Below, piece by piece: positions 4,840-5,398 of a stretch of DNA of 5,398 bases. The translations under genes and the position numbers were made by a program. The first letter of the stretch is position 1. Each line of letters starts with the position of its first letter. Under the pieces are notes generated by a model that saw only the letters and a list, made by a program, of their open reading frames with translations, did no database searches and was not told the origin of the DNA. This DNA comes from Dehalococcoidia bacterium (GTDB taxonomy: Bacteria > Chloroflexota > Dehalococcoidia > Dehalococcoidales > DAOWLH01). Location of the stretch: assembly GCA_030638985.1 (NCBI GenBank), contig DAOWDO010000041.1, positions 1 through 5,398 on the forward strand, given 5' to 3'.

Positions 4840-5398
4840 ATGAAAACTCAGTTGGCCAATAAACGAGTAAAAGCTAGAAACAACGGTGCGTTAAAAATAG
4901 AAGAACTGCTGAAACTTGTAATTGAGAAAGGCGCCTCAGATTTGCATCTGACTGTCCCCAGTTCGCCGATTTTACGAGTAGATGGAGCACTTATACCTCT
5001 AGTAGACATCCATCCACTATCCCCGGATGACGTCGAAGCCATCTTTAACCAGGTCGCATCTCCAGAGCAAAAGGAAACATTTAAACGTGAGCATGAATTA
5101 GATATCGCCTTTAGTATTGCTGGAGTAGGCCGTTTCCGTGTCAATGCAATGAAGCAGAGGGGTAGTACTAGCCTGGCTTTTAGACTTGTACCATATGATA
5201 TACCGACAATAGACGAATTGGGCCTTCCTCCCATTTGCAAAGAGCTCATTCTCAAGCCGAGAGGGCTTATCCTGGTAACCGGCCCCTCCGGCAGTGGTAA
5301 GTCGACTACTCTAGCGGCTATGGTCAATTATCTAAACGAAAATTGTCAGCGAAATATTATCACCGTTGAGGACCCGATTGAGTTTTTATTCAGCAACA
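4840..5398 (+). CDS. pilT: Type IV pilus retraction ATPase PilT (5' part, runs off the window)
   Basis: The frame from ATG 4840 stays open to the window end, giving 186 residues, about half of a normal PilT (roughly 345-370). PilT is a hexameric secretion-type ATPase at the cytoplasmic base of the type IV pilus, and it powers pilus retraction and twitching motility. The N-terminal domain shows ELLKLVIEKGASDLHLTVPS at about 22-41 and PILRVDGALIPL at 43-54, the standard PilT opening. RFRVNAMKQRG follows at 98-108. The Walker A loop GPSGSGKST is at 148-156, and TVEDPIEF at 175-182 is the conserved Asp-box region. The Walker B, His-box and AIRNLIRE-type retraction motif would lie beyond the window. 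AAAGGA at 4825-4830, 9 bases upstream, supports the start. PilU and other PilT paralogues cannot be excluded. The early codons are AT-rich compared with the genes to the left. Confidence 0.92.
   Translation, partial: MKTQLANKRVKARNNGALKIEELLKLVIEKGASDLHLTVPSSPILRVDGALIPLVDIHPLSPDDVEAIFNQVASPEQKETFKREHELDIAFSIAGVGRFRVNAMKQRGSTSLAFRLVPYDIPTIDELGLPPICKELILKPRGLILVTGPSGSGKSTTLAAMVNYLNENCQRNIITVEDPIEFLFSN

Noticed and set aside
4848..5327. A 159-codon minus-strand frame
   Set aside because: It is the antisense shadow of pilT, whose protein has clear PilT motifs; the antisense product is Ser-rich and shows no family.

Overview
The window looks like a bacterial chromosome segment. Strong Shine-Dalgarno sites, a type I-beta DAHP synthase, a type IV pilus retraction ATPase and a molybdenum-cofactor gene pair are the main evidence. 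The combination suggests Chloroflexota, perhaps Dehalococcoidia or relatives, but this rests on gene content and style and is an inference. There is no rRNA, tRNA, CRISPR array or recognisable insertion sequence.

Left part (1-1742, plus strand): the tail of an unidentified gene is followed by a tight pair, a MocA/MobA-like nucleotidyltransferase (97-717) and a molybdopterin-binding MoeA-like protein (720-1742). Pairs like this serve maturation of the molybdenum cofactor for xanthine dehydrogenase or CO dehydrogenase-type hydroxylases. A strong hairpin at 1769-1803 separates the pair from the convergent gene that follows.

Middle part (1834-4308): a minus-strand tubulin/FtsZ-superfamily GTPase (1834-3009) most resembles the archaeal CetZ group. 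It is divergent from a GTG-started DAHP synthase (3289-4308), the first enzyme of the shikimate pathway, which carries an N-terminal ferredoxin-like regulatory domain.

Right part (4309-5398): just after the DAHP synthase gene the base composition drops sharply. By hand count, 37 of 60 bases are G or C at 4201-4260, against 19 of 60 at 4441-4500. Here lie a 12-codon ORF with a very good ribosome binding site that stops abruptly, an overlapping 37-codon ORF, a 71-residue MerR/excisionase-type helix-turn-helix protein, and the first half of pilT, which runs off the window. Nested TGTA/TACA repeats lie directly upstream of the helix-turn-helix gene, and a related element precedes pilT. This suggests, without proof, that the small regulator controls itself and the pilus gene.

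The most unusual items are the CetZ-like tubulin in a bacterial setting, and the composition junction with its truncated ORF and repeat-based control region ahead of pilT. I did not find a clear new multi-gene system.
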